NCBI RefSeq assembly: GCF_029212375.1
Contig: NZ_JARGNU010000014.1
Coordinates: 1 to 64,000, forward strand
Length of the DNA stretch: 64,000 bases
Origin: Zhongshania sp.
Lineage (GTDB): Bacteria; Pseudomonadota; Gammaproteobacteria; Pseudomonadales; Spongiibacteraceae
Direction of reading: 5' to 3'
The notes below the pieces were generated by a model. It was not told the origin of the DNA, searched no databases, and saw only the letters and a list, made by a program, of their open reading frames with translations. The position numbers were made by a program, and so were the translations under genes. Shown here in pieces: positions 6,756-15,440 of the stretch; the first letter of the stretch is position 1, and the number at the start of each line of letters is the position of its first letter.

Positions 6756-7091
6756 TTAGCAGCAAGAAGGGCGGTCGGGCATGTTTTTTAGCTTAAGCGC
6801 AAGCGTGCTGAGGGTGTCTTGATGTGCAGCGCAAGCTTGCTTAAGCAGCGCCATGGCCCAGTCGGGTGCGGCGGGGCTAATTTTATAAAAAACCCACTGG
6901 CCGCGGCGTTCATCCGCCAATAGGCCGCAGTTGCGCAGCTGGGCTAAATGCCGAGAAATTTTGGGCTGGCTGTCGTCCATCGCCACCATTAACTCGCAAA
7001 CGCAGAGTTCACCTTCTTGGTGTATCAATAAGGTGGCGTTGAGGCGGGTCTCGTCAGACAGGCATTTAAAAAACTGCGCTAAATTGAACAA
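6756..7091 (-). CDS. arsR: arsenite-responsive repressor ArsR
   Basis: The 111-aa SmtB/ArsR winged-helix protein has ELCVCEL at residues 28-34. The Cys pair 30/32 forms the classic As(III) site in the recognition helix region, and PKISRHLAQLRNCGLL follows as the DNA-reading helix. Two more cysteines end the protein (110-111) and may join metalloid binding. It represses the arsR-arsC-acr3 operon until arsenite binds. It is the first gene, and a palindrome at 7140-7161 lies just upstream. Confidence 0.95.
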   Translation of the reverse strand: MFNLAQFFKCLSDETRLNATLLIHQEGELCVCELMVAMDDSQPKISRHLAQLRNCGLLADERRGQWVFYKISPAAPDWAMALLKQACAAHQDTLSTLALKLKNMPDRPSCC

Positions 7092-7139
7092 GTTCGTTTC
7101 TCCGTATCCGTTGAGGCGCTCGCCTTAGTGATACATCTT

Positions 7140-7161
7140 AATATATGGATATGCGTATATT
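7140..7161. promoter_or_regulatory. candidate ArsR operator
   Basis: AATATA and TATATT are separated by 10 bases about 50 bp before the arsR start. ArsR-family operators are A/T-rich dyads of this size over the promoter. The inner bases also contain ATATG and GCGTATAT. Confidence 0.6.
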
Positions 7162-7329
7162 GTAAAACGCTATGTCTAGTTTTGATATAGGTGTTGGTGA
7201 TTTTAGGCGAAACTGTGTTGGAAATTATCGTTGCGGTAAGAAGGGCGGCGCTAGGTATTGGGTCGCCTTTACATCTGCGGTTTAAGCCCGAAGCACAGCT
7301 TAAAGCTAAAGGCGTTTTCGATAGGCGCC

Positions 7330-7998
7330 TTATGTATTTAAATGGCCGGCCTTAACATAAATGAGCGCACCGTCGTCTTTTGTGAATGGCGTGTGCTGGC
7401 TCAGATGAGGGCTACGCAACCACGAACCTTTTGGGTAGCTACCGTGCTCATCGTGAAACGTGCCCTCTAAAACAAAGATCTCTTCGCCACCCCAGTGTTG
7501 ATGCGTGTTGAACTGGGTATTTGGCGCCCACTTTACTAATGCAACGTGTTCGCCTTCAAATTCGTGCAGCGACATAACGCTTAACCCGTCGACTAGGCCT
7601 TGTCGCCAAGGCTCAGCATTGGTATCGATGACTTTTTGCGCAGCGTCGGCTTCGCTAAATTGGTGGAGCTTGACGAAAATGGTCGCACCTTCTTTACCAA
7701 TTTTAGGTGTGTGTGAGCTGCCAATGGGGTTTCGCACATAGCTGCCGGGGGGATAGTTCTGATGCTCATCTGCAAAAACACCGTCCAAGACCAAAAACTC
7801 CTCACCACCAGAATGAAGGTGGCTTGAGAACTCACTATATGGCGCATATCGAACAATTGATGTCGCCCTTGCAACTTCGTCGCCAATTCTATCCAGCATC
7901 ATGCGCTCGACACCCGGCATAGGAGAGTCAACCCAGTGATAGTCTGCTGGGCGAATAACAATGCGCTGCTCAAAGTCGGCATTAAGAAGAGTTGTCAT
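7330..7998 (-). CDS. double-cupin, ChrR-like protein
   Basis: The 222-aa protein contains two successive cupin domains of the ChrR type. Each has a metal-binding H-x-H-x-GGEE-x-(F/I)-V-L motif (HLHSGGEEFLVL near 60-71; HQHWGGEEIFVLEG near 166-179) followed by a histidine after the second strand set. Domain duplication is visible by eye (DEHQNYPPGSYVRNP versus DEHGSYPKGSWLRSP). ChrR cupins bind zinc in an anti-sigma factor, but this protein lacks the N-terminal anti-sigma domain and no sigma factor gene is adjacent. A metal-binding or small-molecule enzyme role is likely. AGAGG lies seven bases before the ATG. Confidence 0.85.
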   Translation of the reverse strand: MTTLLNADFEQRIVIRPADYHWVDSPMPGVERMMLDRIGDEVARATSIVRYAPYSEFSSHLHSGGEEFLVLDGVFADEHQNYPPGSYVRNPIGSSHTPKIGKEGATIFVKLHQFSEADAAQKVIDTNAEPWRQGLVDGLSVMSLHEFEGEHVALVKWAPNTQFNTHQHWGGEEIFVLEGTFHDEHGSYPKGSWLRSPHLSQHTPFTKDDGALIYVKAGHLNT

Positions 7999-8749
7999 AG
8001 GGGCCTCTCAGTGAAATTGACGTTTTTACAGGTCTAGGATAATGCAATCGGTAAAAGTTGCTTGCTGTAAGAATGGCAAGCTTGAGGGTCCGTGACTTTG
8101 CACGGCTCTTGAGAATGAAACCACTAATGTAGAAGCAAGCTAGTTTGCAATGTTGTATCCCCTATAAAATTAGAGGGTTAGCACGCTTAGTTGTGGTTGA
8201 ATTCCTAGTTTTCTATTTCTTTGTAAAATCACCAAATAGCGTATTTATGATCTTTTACTGGGTTGCTATTTGCAAGTTATGCGTGGCATTTGAAAATGAT
8301 CCTCAATGCTCGGTCATTTTCTCTCGGCCTTGCAGCTTTTGAGTGCACAGATTGCCAGCTTAGGAATACGGAATTAGACGAACAGTGCGCAAGGCTCTAG
8401 CATCATTATAGCGGGCCTACAATGGCCGCATATATCAAGGCAGCTCATTACGGACGCCGCCTAGGCGGGCAAACAGCAAGAGCCAAGGTCAGTATATTCG
8501 CGTATTTCGTTTTTCTGGTCGGATGTGTAACTTGGTGAAGGCAAGTCTTCCGAACTTTACCTGCGGCGGCTTTCCTTCACCCAAACCCTGCCTCCTAGGT
8601 ATACGGTGCTGAACACGGGAGTTTAGGAGCATGCTGGCGGTTAGCTTGTACTCGAATATTGGCGCTATCGAGGTGCTCGCGCTCACTTTTGTATGTGCTG
8701 GCGCGCGTAATTTACATTGCAATCTCCGACGAGACGCAGTTCGCCCGTG
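7999..8749. other. long intergenic stretch without a convincing gene
   Basis: Frames of 65 aa (8145-8342) and 121 aa (8489-8854, minus, running into the next gene) look like chance ORFs, with no known motif and no ribosome binding site. The left half is A/T-rich and the right half more G/C-rich, like the diguanylate cyclase that follows. TTGACG (8017-8022) and GATAAT (8038-8043) resemble promoter boxes on the plus strand, but the spacing is short and no gene follows directly. Confidence 0.5.
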
Positions 8750-9967
8750 ATGAACGCCAACTCCGTGACGCATACCGGCTTGAGCTCTTGTAGTGGCGAA
8801 TTTCTCGACGCCAAGCTTGAGTCTTGTTTCCGAAGCTCGGTGCAAGCGCAGCATATTCGGCAGTTGCGAATTGCCTTGTTTGTGACGGCCGGCTTGTTCC
8901 TAGTGATGGGCTTGTTCGACTATCTGCTGCTGGGGCTTAGCGAGACCTTCCTTCGCCTTGTGGTGATCCGCGGCGTCGTGGCCTTGGCTTTTCTGGTTCT
9001 GGCGGTCGCCCTAGCGCGCCGCCCGCAGTTGCTCGCCAGCGATATACCGCTTAATGCTGCCTGCCTTTTACTGATTACGAGCCTTATACTTATTGTTCCT
9101 TTGCGTACCGAGATTATTGGGGCGCAGCTGACCCCCGCAGTGGCCGCGACCCTTGCTCTTTACCTCTTTATCCCCAATCGAATTCCTTGGGCGTTTGCAT
9201 GCTGTGTGTACCTTAGTGCCGGCGTTTTGTTGGCTTTCTACTCGACTGGACTTGTCGAGCTGCAAGGTATGGTGGGCGCGACCTTGGCACTTTTGTTGGC
9301 GAATGTTATCGGGCTATTGGCGTCCTTGCGTCTGAATCGTTTACAGCGGGAGCAGTTTACCTCCCTGCTCGCCGAGCGCGAGACTAATCAGCGCCTGCAG
9401 TTAGAGATCAAGGAGCGGCAGCGCCTAGAAGAAGAACTGCGCTATCTGGCGCAAACAGATGGCCTGACGGGGCTGAATAACCGCCGTTGGTTTTTTGAAC
9501 TGGCAGAACGAGAGTTAAAGCGCAGTCGACGCGACGGCACCCAACTTGGCTTTTGCATGATTGACCTCGATAAGTTTAAAGCCATCAACGACAAGATGGG
9601 GCACACCGCGGGCGATAAAATACTGGCCACCGTGGCAGCGCTGTGTCGTGAAGAGTTGCGGGATACAGACATTATAGGCCGTTATGGCGGGGAGGAATTT
9701 GTGATCGCCCTGCCAGAGTCCGGCCCGGCCGACACCTATAAAGTCGTCGAGCGCTTGCGAGCGCGCATTGAGCAGTACCAATTCCCGAAAGAGTTCGTCG
9801 ATCGGAATCTGACGGTTACGGTGGGTATGGCGCAGGTGGCGCCGGGCGAAACAACCCTAGCACCCGTCTTGGCCCGTGCCGACCAAGCGCTGTATGTGGG
9901 TAAGCGCCGCGGGCGCAACATCGTCATTGTCGACGCACACTGCTCAAAAGAAGCTGTGTTGAATTAG
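8750..9967 (+). CDS. membrane-bound diguanylate cyclase (GGDEF)
   Basis: About 405 aa from ATG 8750; a TTG at 8717 is an alternative and neither start has a clear ribosome binding site. Residues 40-195 hold roughly six hydrophobic segments forming a membrane sensor. A short coiled coil (ERETNQRLQLEIKERQRLEEE) leads into a GGDEF domain with DGLTGLNNRR, DLDKFKAIND and an active-site GGEEF. An RxxD (RDTD) five residues before GGEEF is the inhibitory I-site for product feedback. It should make c-di-GMP from two GTP and affect attachment or motility. There is no EAL domain. The signal sensed is unknown. Confidence 0.92.
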   Translation: MNANSVTHTGLSSCSGEFLDAKLESCFRSSVQAQHIRQLRIALFVTAGLFLVMGLFDYLLLGLSETFLRLVVIRGVVALAFLVLAVALARRPQLLASDIPLNAACLLLITSLILIVPLRTEIIGAQLTPAVAATLALYLFIPNRIPWAFACCVYLSAGVLLAFYSTGLVELQGMVGATLALLLANVIGLLASLRLNRLQREQFTSLLAERETNQRLQLEIKERQRLEEELRYLAQTDGLTGLNNRRWFFELAERELKRSRRDGTQLGFCMIDLDKFKAINDKMGHTAGDKILATVAALCREELRDTDIIGRYGGEEFVIALPESGPADTYKVVERLRARIEQYQFPKEFVDRNLTVTVGMAQVAPGETTLAPVLARADQALYVGKRRGRNIVIVDAHCSKEAVLN

Positions 9968-10288
9968 CTCTACATCACATTCCCCCAAACCCAATCGCCG
10001 CTGCACGCTCATCCTCTAAGACAAAGCGATGCCTGTTCCCTTTTTCTATACTGTTATTTCTCGGCATTACAAAACTCTTGGCTCTAACGAGGTATATCTG
10101 GTTGTGCGTTGCTACGCCGTCGGGTAGTCGAGGGTCTCTAATCTCCAGCCCTCGGCAAACATTTTCAAGCGTCCGCTTTTTAGCCGCTAAGGAAATATAG
10201 TCTTAAACACGTAATGCATTTGGCTCTAGCCTAGCGTCACAAAAGTGGACATAAAATCAAAGCTAGTTTGATTTGTGGCTAGGTATTA
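9968..10288. other. intergenic region upstream of parDE
   Basis: No coding frame or RNA gene was found. The one clear structure is an 8-bp inverted repeat, AAATCAAA (10254-10261) and TTTGATTT (10267-10274), with a 5-base spacer. It lies just before the parDE operator and may be a second operator half or part of the promoter. Confidence 0.5.
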
Positions 10289-10305
10289 GTATGATATTGT
10301 CATAC
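10289..10305. promoter_or_regulatory. probable ParD operator
   Basis: GTATGA and TCATAC flank TATTG, a perfect 6-bp dyad 25 bases before the parD ATG. ParD-type antitoxins repress their own promoter by binding such a dyad, with ParE as co-repressor. The site would overlap the promoter. Confidence 0.6.
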
Positions 10306-10330
10306 CTTTCGAACTGGCTTGGGATCTACC

Positions 10331-10585
10331 ATGAGTATGCATCGGAAAACAATCACACTAACGGAACAACAAGAAAACTGGGTGAAGTGTCAGATTGATG
10401 GTGGGCATTTCGGCAACGACAGTGAATACATCCGCCACCTTATCAGGCAGGATCAGTATTCCCAAGAGCGCCTTTTAGAACTTAGGCAGGCGCTCAAGAA
10501 GGGTGAGGCGAGTGGTAAATCGCGTCCGCTAGATGTGTCTGCTGTTAAAAGGGCTGGACGTAAGCTTATTAAGGCTGCTGAGTAG
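10331..10585 (+). CDS. parD: ParD-family antitoxin
   Basis: About 84 aa from ATG 10331 (GGGA upstream); ATG 10337 is also possible. The ribbon-helix-helix start (KTITLTEQQENWVKCQI) and GHFGNDSEYIRHLIR are typical of ParD/CopG antitoxins, and the basic C-terminal helix (AVKRAGRKL) would wrap the toxin. It neutralises ParE and autoregulates through the dyad just upstream. Its stop overlaps the start of parE, so the two are translationally coupled. Confidence 0.92.
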   Translation: MSMHRKTITLTEQQENWVKCQIDGGHFGNDSEYIRHLIRQDQYSQERLLELRQALKKGEASGKSRPLDVSAVKRAGRKLIKAAE

Positions 10586-10881
10586 TGTTTGGCCTTGAAA
10601 TAACGCCTGAGGCGGAATCCGATCTCGTCGATATATGGGTCTACACTTGTAACGAGTGGGGTGTTGATCGGGCGGATAAGTACTTGGATCATTTGGAGCA
10701 TGGCATCGATCAACTGATCGATCATCCTGAACTGGGAGTCGATTATAGTCACGTACTCCTCGGTTATCGCCAGCTTCACCAAGAGCACCACTTGGTACTT
10801 TATCGACTAGAAAAACACTACATTCTTATCGTTCGGGTGCTGCATGAGAACATGGACGCACCTCGTCGACTAGCGGAGTAG
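10585..10881 (+). CDS. parE: ParE-family toxin
   Basis: The 98-aa RelE/ParE-fold toxin starts with GTG overlapping the parD stop (TAGTG). Hallmarks are EITPEAESDLVDIW, then RADKYLDHLEHGIDQL and the C-terminal HHLVLYRLE followed by VRVLHENMD. ParE toxins poison DNA gyrase and cause SOS and growth arrest when the labile ParD is lost. The chromosomal setting, not a plasmid, suggests stabilisation of the local region or a stress role. Confidence 0.92.
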   Translation: MFGLEITPEAESDLVDIWVYTCNEWGVDRADKYLDHLEHGIDQLIDHPELGVDYSHVLLGYRQLHQEHHLVLYRLEKHYILIVRVLHENMDAPRRLAE

Positions 10882-11197
10882 ATATTAAGGGGCGTCTGCT
10901 TTTTTACCAATAGCAGAATATCTAGTCGCAATTTATATTGTAGGCTTTAGTTGAGGGCTGTAAGGGTGGGCGTGACCCAAAAGTGATAATGGCTCGTAAG
11001 GGTTAGGCTTTTATAGATTGCTTCAGTTATCCTGTGTACCCACGTATCGCGGCCTACTTTGCAGATACAGCGTCAGAATCCAAGAAATCGATCATTTTCG
11101 GATGAAAACTTCCGTTCTTATGCGCAATTGCGAATAAGACCTCCATTCTCAAAAGCAATGCAATTCACTACCTTGGCATCTTACGTTAGCGGATTAT
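10882..11197. other. intergenic region before marR
   Basis: I see no gene, RNA or repeat in this stretch. It becomes A/T-rich toward the marR promoter repeats starting at 11198. Confidence 0.4.
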
Positions 11198-11243
11198 TTA
11201 GTTAAGCGCCTATTAGTTAGGCACCTATTGATTAGGTGCTTAA
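11198..11243. promoter_or_regulatory. nested operator repeats in front of marR-emrAB
   Basis: Two near-identical 15-mers, TTAGTTAAGCGCCTA (11198-11212) and TTAGTTAGGCACCTA (11213-11227), are followed by a third related unit. GCACCTA-TTGAT-TAGGTGC (11221-11239) is a perfect 7-bp dyad, and TTAAGC (11202-11207) pairs with GCTTAA (11238-11243) around it. The cluster ends 20 bases before the marR ATG, so it is probably where the MarR protein represses its own operon. Confidence 0.7.
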
Positions 11244-11263
11244 GTATTTGCTATGCTGCCGCA

Positions 11264-11749
11264 ATGAAAAATACCAATGCGCTTAACTCCGCAACCTATA
11301 TTCTGGCTGAATCTTCTAGGCTTGTTCGCGAAGATTTTCGTCGTCGTGCCCAGCATATGAGCCTCACGCAACCCCAGTGGCGAACCTTGTTGATTTTGTC
11401 GCGAGCGCCGGGAATTAATCAGGCCTGTTTGGCGAGCCATTTAGAGGTTAGCCCCGTTACGGTTACCCAAAGTGTTGACCGTTTAGTAAAGGCGGGATTG
11501 GTGCTGCGCGAGCGGCCAGAAAATGATCGGCGGTCTTTAAACTTGTTTTTAACTGACAGCGCTCAGCCTTTATTGGCGGAGCTCAATATTATTGCGGAGC
11601 AAACGCGTGAGGCGGCTTTGGCGGGCTTTAATGCCGCCGAACGCAAGCAGTTAGAGCTGATGTTATTGCGTGTAAAACAAAATTTAAGTGATTCGGCCGC
11701 GGCAATGGATGCTGCGCTGCAGGCCGTTTCGGAGGAAAAACTAGCATGA
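11264..11749 (+). CDS. MarR-family regulator of an efflux operon
   Basis: The 161-aa winged-helix regulator contains LTQPQWRTLLILSRAPGINQ, a recognition region VSPVTVTQSVDRLVKAGLV and the wing RPENDRRSLNLFLT. MarR proteins repress drug-efflux genes and release DNA on binding phenolic or lipophilic ligands. It is the first gene of a three-gene operon with a HlyD-type adaptor and a 14-TM pump, with overlaps of four bases, so it almost surely controls them. The start at ATG 11264 is chosen because the operator cluster ends just before it. Confidence 0.92.
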   Translation: MKNTNALNSATYILAESSRLVREDFRRRAQHMSLTQPQWRTLLILSRAPGINQACLASHLEVSPVTVTQSVDRLVKAGLVLRERPENDRRSLNLFLTDSAQPLLAELNIIAEQTREAALAGFNAAERKQLELMLLRVKQNLSDSAAAMDAALQAVSEEKLA

Positions 11750-12900
11750 GTAATCAGCATAATATTGATGTCAGCGCTGCAAGTAACGCTGAGCACGAGG
11801 CTAAAGCCATACAGCGCACGCGTTTGCGTCGGCGATTATTTCTGCTGGTTCCTGCCGTGGTGGTTTGCTTGGGCGCGTATATATTTGTTGTTGGCGGCCG
11901 CTATATCAGTACTGAAAATGCGTATATCAAAGCCGATGTGGTTAATGTTGGCGCTGAGATTAGCGGTAATATTGCGCTTATTCAGGTTAAAGAAAACCAG
12001 GTTGTTAAAGCCGGCGATGTTCTGCTGCAGATCAATTCGCAAGTTTTTGAGGCAGAGCTACACGATGCCCAAGCAGAGTTAGAGCAGGCCTATATGGAGA
12101 TAGCGTCGTTGAAGGCGACCTATGTACAAAAACAAGCGGCGCTTGCTGCCGCCCAAGACGATCTTGATTTTGCCATTAAACAACAGCGTCGCATTGAAGA
12201 TTTACACAATAAGGGCGTTGCTTCTGGGGTGTCCTTAGATCAGGTGCAGCGCGACCTAAGCGTTGCCCGTAATACCGTAAATAAGCTAGAGAGCGAGCGT
12301 GCAGAAACCTTGGCTAAGCTCGGTGGTCGGTTTGACATTGACCAGCAGCGCCATCCCGAAGTGTTGGCAGCCGCGGCGAAAGTAGAAAAGGCGCAGCTCA
12401 ATCTTGAACACTGTATTTTACGTGCGCCTATTGATGGCGTGGTCTCTAAGGTGCCCCAGCGGGGCCAATACGCGATGCCAGGGCTGCCTATTATTAGTGT
12501 GGTTGCCAATACCAATACGTGGATAGAGGCTAATTTTAAAGAAGATCAGTTGGCGAAGCTGGCCCCAGGCTCAGAAGTTGAAGTGGAAATAGATGCTTAT
12601 CCCAATGAGCGCTGGACGGCGACCGTGCACAGTATTTCACCGGCAACTGGCGCGGAGTTTGCCTTGCTGCCGCCGCAAAATGCTACGGGTAATTGGGTGA
12701 AAATTGTACAGCGCCTGCCGGTAAGGCTCACCATTCATCATCACGAAAATGAATCGGTGCTGCGGGCCGGCTTGAGCGCCAATGTTCATGTTGATACCGG
12801 CGTGCCACCGCGTTTGCAGAAGTTGCTCAGTATGTTGGGAGCGAAACAATCTGTTGCTCATCCGAAAACCGACGCAGCAGTCGTCGCTAGCCATTTGTGA
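11746..12900 (+). CDS. emrA: EmrA-type periplasmic adaptor (membrane fusion protein)
   Basis: At 384 aa it has a single N-terminal membrane helix (about 29-50) after a short cytoplasmic tail. A biotinyl-lipoyl half-motif (NIALIQVKENQVVKAGDVLL) follows, then a long alpha-helical hairpin (about 105-195, ELEQAYMEIASLKATY) and a second lipoyl half (LRAPIDGVVSKVPQRGQ). The protein would link the inner-membrane pump encoded next to an outer-membrane TolC channel not present here. The start overlaps marR by four bases. Closest in design to EmrA/VceA adaptors for hydrophobic drugs or fatty acids. Confidence 0.9.
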   Translation: MSNQHNIDVSAASNAEHEAKAIQRTRLRRRLFLLVPAVVVCLGAYIFVVGGRYISTENAYIKADVVNVGAEISGNIALIQVKENQVVKAGDVLLQINSQVFEAELHDAQAELEQAYMEIASLKATYVQKQAALAAAQDDLDFAIKQQRRIEDLHNKGVASGVSLDQVQRDLSVARNTVNKLESERAETLAKLGGRFDIDQQRHPEVLAAAAKVEKAQLNLEHCILRAPIDGVVSKVPQRGQYAMPGLPIISVVANTNTWIEANFKEDQLAKLAPGSEVEVEIDAYPNERWTATVHSISPATGAEFALLPPQNATGNWVKIVQRLPVRLTIHHHENESVLRAGLSANVHVDTGVPPRLQKLLSMLGAKQSVAHPKTDAAVVASHL

Positions 12901-14444
12901 GTTCTTTGGCTAGCAGCAGCGCAATGGGGCGGGGCGCAATTCGCTCCACGGCCTTGATTGCCTTTGGCACCCTTACTGCTACGATGATGCAGGCATTGGA
13001 TACCACCATTGCCAATGTGGCGCTGCCGCATATGCAGGGCAGTTTGTCGGCGTCGCAAGAACAAGTGGCGTGGGTGCTAACCTCGTATATTGTTGCCGCA
13101 GCTATTGCCACAACCCCAACGGGTTATCTTGCTAATCGCTACGGCGTAAAGCCGGTATTTTTGGTCGCGATTGCCGGTTTTACGATAGCGTCTATGCTGT
13201 GCGGTATTGCATCAAGCCTGAGCGAAATTGTATTTTTTAGGCTGCTGCAAGGCATGTTTGGCGCGGCATTGGTGCCCTTGTCGCAAACCACATTGTTAGA
13301 TACCTACCCACCAGAAAAGCAGGGTTCGGCAATGGCCGCTTGGGGCATGGGGGTTATGATTGGGCCAATTATAGGCCCTGCACTAGGCGGTTGGTTAACC
13401 GAAAACTACAGCTGGCGCTGGGTGTTTTACATAAATTTACCTATTGGTGTGGCGGCATTTTGGGCTTTAAAAACCGCGTTACCAGACACCAAGGTACGCA
13501 ACAATAACCCAATGGATTTTACCGGCTTTGCCTTTCTCAGTATTGCTATTGCGTCGCTGCAATTAATGCTAGATCGCGGCCAGAGTTTAGATTGGTTTCA
13601 GTCTAAAGAAATTATGCTGGAGTGCTTCTTAGCCATAACCGCTTTTTATCTGTTTATTAGCCATACCCTGACCACCGATAAGCCCTTTATTTCGCCAGAG
13701 CTGTTTAAGGACCGCAATCTGGTGGGTGGCCTGATTCTTATTGCCATGTTGGGCATTGTGTTGTTCTCTACCTTTGCGCTGTTACCGCCATTTTTACAGA
13801 ATTTGCAGGGTTATTCGGTGGTGACCGCCGGTATGATTATGGCTCCTCGTGGTGTGGGCACCATGATTGCCATGCAAATCTCGGGGCGCATTATTAACCG
13901 TATGGATACTCGTATTCCGATTTTAATCGGTATGTTACTACTTGCTTATTCCTTGCATTGGATGTCGACGTTTAGCCCCGACGTTGGCCTAATCGACATT
14001 GTATTAAGTGGGGTTATTCAAGGCATGGGGCTTGGTTTTATTTTTGTGCCCTTGTCGGCGGCAACGTTTTCAAGCTTGGCGCCCCAATATCGCGGCGATG
14101 GCACGGCCTTATATAGCTTGTTAAGGAACGTTGGCAGCAGTGCCGGTATTGCGCTGGCGTTTGCCTACCAAGACTACGGTACCAAGATGGCGCATTCCGT
14201 TTTGGTTGAAAATATAAACCCGTATAACCCCGCGGTGATCGAGTATCTCAATTCGTCTACCGGCTTATTGGGCATTAGCAGCCTTATGCAAATAGAAGGT
14301 GAAATACAGCGCCAAGCGGCGGTGATTGGCATGCTGGGTAATTTCCATTACATGGCTTACGGGGTGCTGTTTGCGATTCCGTTTTTGCTATTGCTACGTC
14401 CAGGAAAAGCCGATGATAGCCTAGAATCTGCGGTGATGGATTAG
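12897..14444 (+). CDS. emrB: EmrB/QacA-type DHA2 multidrug exporter
   Basis: This 515-aa major facilitator has 14 predicted membrane helices. DHA2 motifs include LDTTIANVALP at the first helix, GYLANRYGVKPVF (motif A), and GPALGGWLTENYSWRWVFYIN (motif C region). It starts at a GTG that overlaps the adaptor stop by four bases. It would use the proton gradient to export hydrophobic compounds through the EmrA-type adaptor. Substrates are unknown; uncouplers, bile-like compounds or fatty acids are typical for the family. Confidence 0.93.
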   Translation: MSSLASSSAMGRGAIRSTALIAFGTLTATMMQALDTTIANVALPHMQGSLSASQEQVAWVLTSYIVAAAIATTPTGYLANRYGVKPVFLVAIAGFTIASMLCGIASSLSEIVFFRLLQGMFGAALVPLSQTTLLDTYPPEKQGSAMAAWGMGVMIGPIIGPALGGWLTENYSWRWVFYINLPIGVAAFWALKTALPDTKVRNNNPMDFTGFAFLSIAIASLQLMLDRGQSLDWFQSKEIMLECFLAITAFYLFISHTLTTDKPFISPELFKDRNLVGGLILIAMLGIVLFSTFALLPPFLQNLQGYSVVTAGMIMAPRGVGTMIAMQISGRIINRMDTRIPILIGMLLLAYSLHWMSTFSPDVGLIDIVLSGVIQGMGLGFIFVPLSAATFSSLAPQYRGDGTALYSLLRNVGSSAGIALAFAYQDYGTKMAHSVLVENINPYNPAVIEYLNSSTGLLGISSLMQIEGEIQRQAAVIGMLGNFHYMAYGVLFAIPFLLLLRPGKADDSLESAVMD

Positions 14445-14466
14445 CGCTTTTACAGTGAAATAAGCC

Positions 14467-15336
14467 TTAAAATGGCCACCATACGCTGGGTATTTTGCCT
14501 TGCTTTAGCAAGGACGCCACATCCATCCCCACAGCCACGCCAGCGTGAACAAAGAATCCACCCCAAATTGACGCCGAGCGCAGGGCTAAGATACCAAGAA
14601 ATAAACCAAATAATATGGCGCCTGCCGCCTCTGGCCACAGCTTTGGAAAGTGAATCATGAGGTAGGGAATACACATAATCCATACAGCGTTGGCGCCAAC
14701 GGCGGGGCGCAAAGCCTGTAAGAAAAAGCCCCTAAAGAAAAACTCCAGGCAAATAAACTGGGTAAGATAGAGTAATTCCCAGGCGATAAAATCAAACCAG
14801 CTGCGTCCGGCCATGCGATAAAACGGGTAGTGCGCTACAAAGTCGCGGCTACTTGCGGCAATTACAATAAAAACCAAAATGGGCGAGAGCAGTAGTGCGT
14901 AGCCACGCCAGTGCTGAGTGGTGGCGTTCCAGCGCCAACCCATGTGGGCGATTGGCGTGCGAATAAATTTCTTAATGACGAGCGCGGGCAGCACCACGTA
15001 ACCAACAATATGCCAAGTCGTCCACCACACATAGATAATCAAGTCGGCGAAGCCGGTTTGTCGCAGGGCTTGGTAGAAGTAATGATTAGGCTTGCCCATA
15101 GCCTCACTTATTAATTGTAGTAAGCCAAGTAAGACCGACGAGTATTTGAGGTAGTGAATGAGTAGCAGGCACACGGCGACGCAGGATAAAACGGTAAATA
15201 CACGGCGCAGGGCTTGAGAGCGATTTAGGCTGTAGCTGGGCGCATGTGCGTCGATGTCATCTAGCGTGATTAGAATTTGCTTGGGGTGAACTGTTTTGAC
15301 GAGATGGGCCGCGCCACTTCTGATACGATTTATCAT
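14467..15336 (-). CDS. CPBP-family intramembrane metalloprotease-like protein
   Basis: The 289-aa protein has about seven to eight membrane helices. It carries the Abi/CPBP signature in weakened form: ECLEFFFRG-like LEFFFRGF near residue 200 in place of EExxxR, then LMIHFPKLWPEA, and FFVHAGVAVGMD near the end. CPBP enzymes (Rce1 relatives) cleave near prenylated or other membrane proteins; many bacterial ones are of unknown role, some in bacteriocin immunity. Only one Glu of the EE pair is present, which may affect activity. It stands alone, convergent with emrB. Confidence 0.8.
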   Translation of the reverse strand: MINRIRSGAAHLVKTVHPKQILITLDDIDAHAPSYSLNRSQALRRVFTVLSCVAVCLLLIHYLKYSSVLLGLLQLISEAMGKPNHYFYQALRQTGFADLIIYVWWTTWHIVGYVVLPALVIKKFIRTPIAHMGWRWNATTQHWRGYALLLSPILVFIVIAASSRDFVAHYPFYRMAGRSWFDFIAWELLYLTQFICLEFFFRGFFLQALRPAVGANAVWIMCIPYLMIHFPKLWPEAAGAILFGLFLGILALRSASIWGGFFVHAGVAVGMDVASLLKQGKIPSVWWPF

Positions 15337-15440
15337 TGATTCTCTCTCGGCGCGCCTAGCCGCCCAAATGAAGAATAAAACGAGACGACTATGTTAAATC
15401 CCGTATTTTACCTTAAGCACCAAATAGAAACTGGCAGTGT

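Noticed and set aside
8145-8342. 65-aa ORF in the long intergenic stretch
   Set aside because: No ribosome binding site or family; composition fits non-coding DNA.
8489-8854. 121-aa minus-strand ORF overlapping the diguanylate cyclase
   Set aside because: Arg-rich shadow frame in G/C-rich DNA with no recognisable domain.
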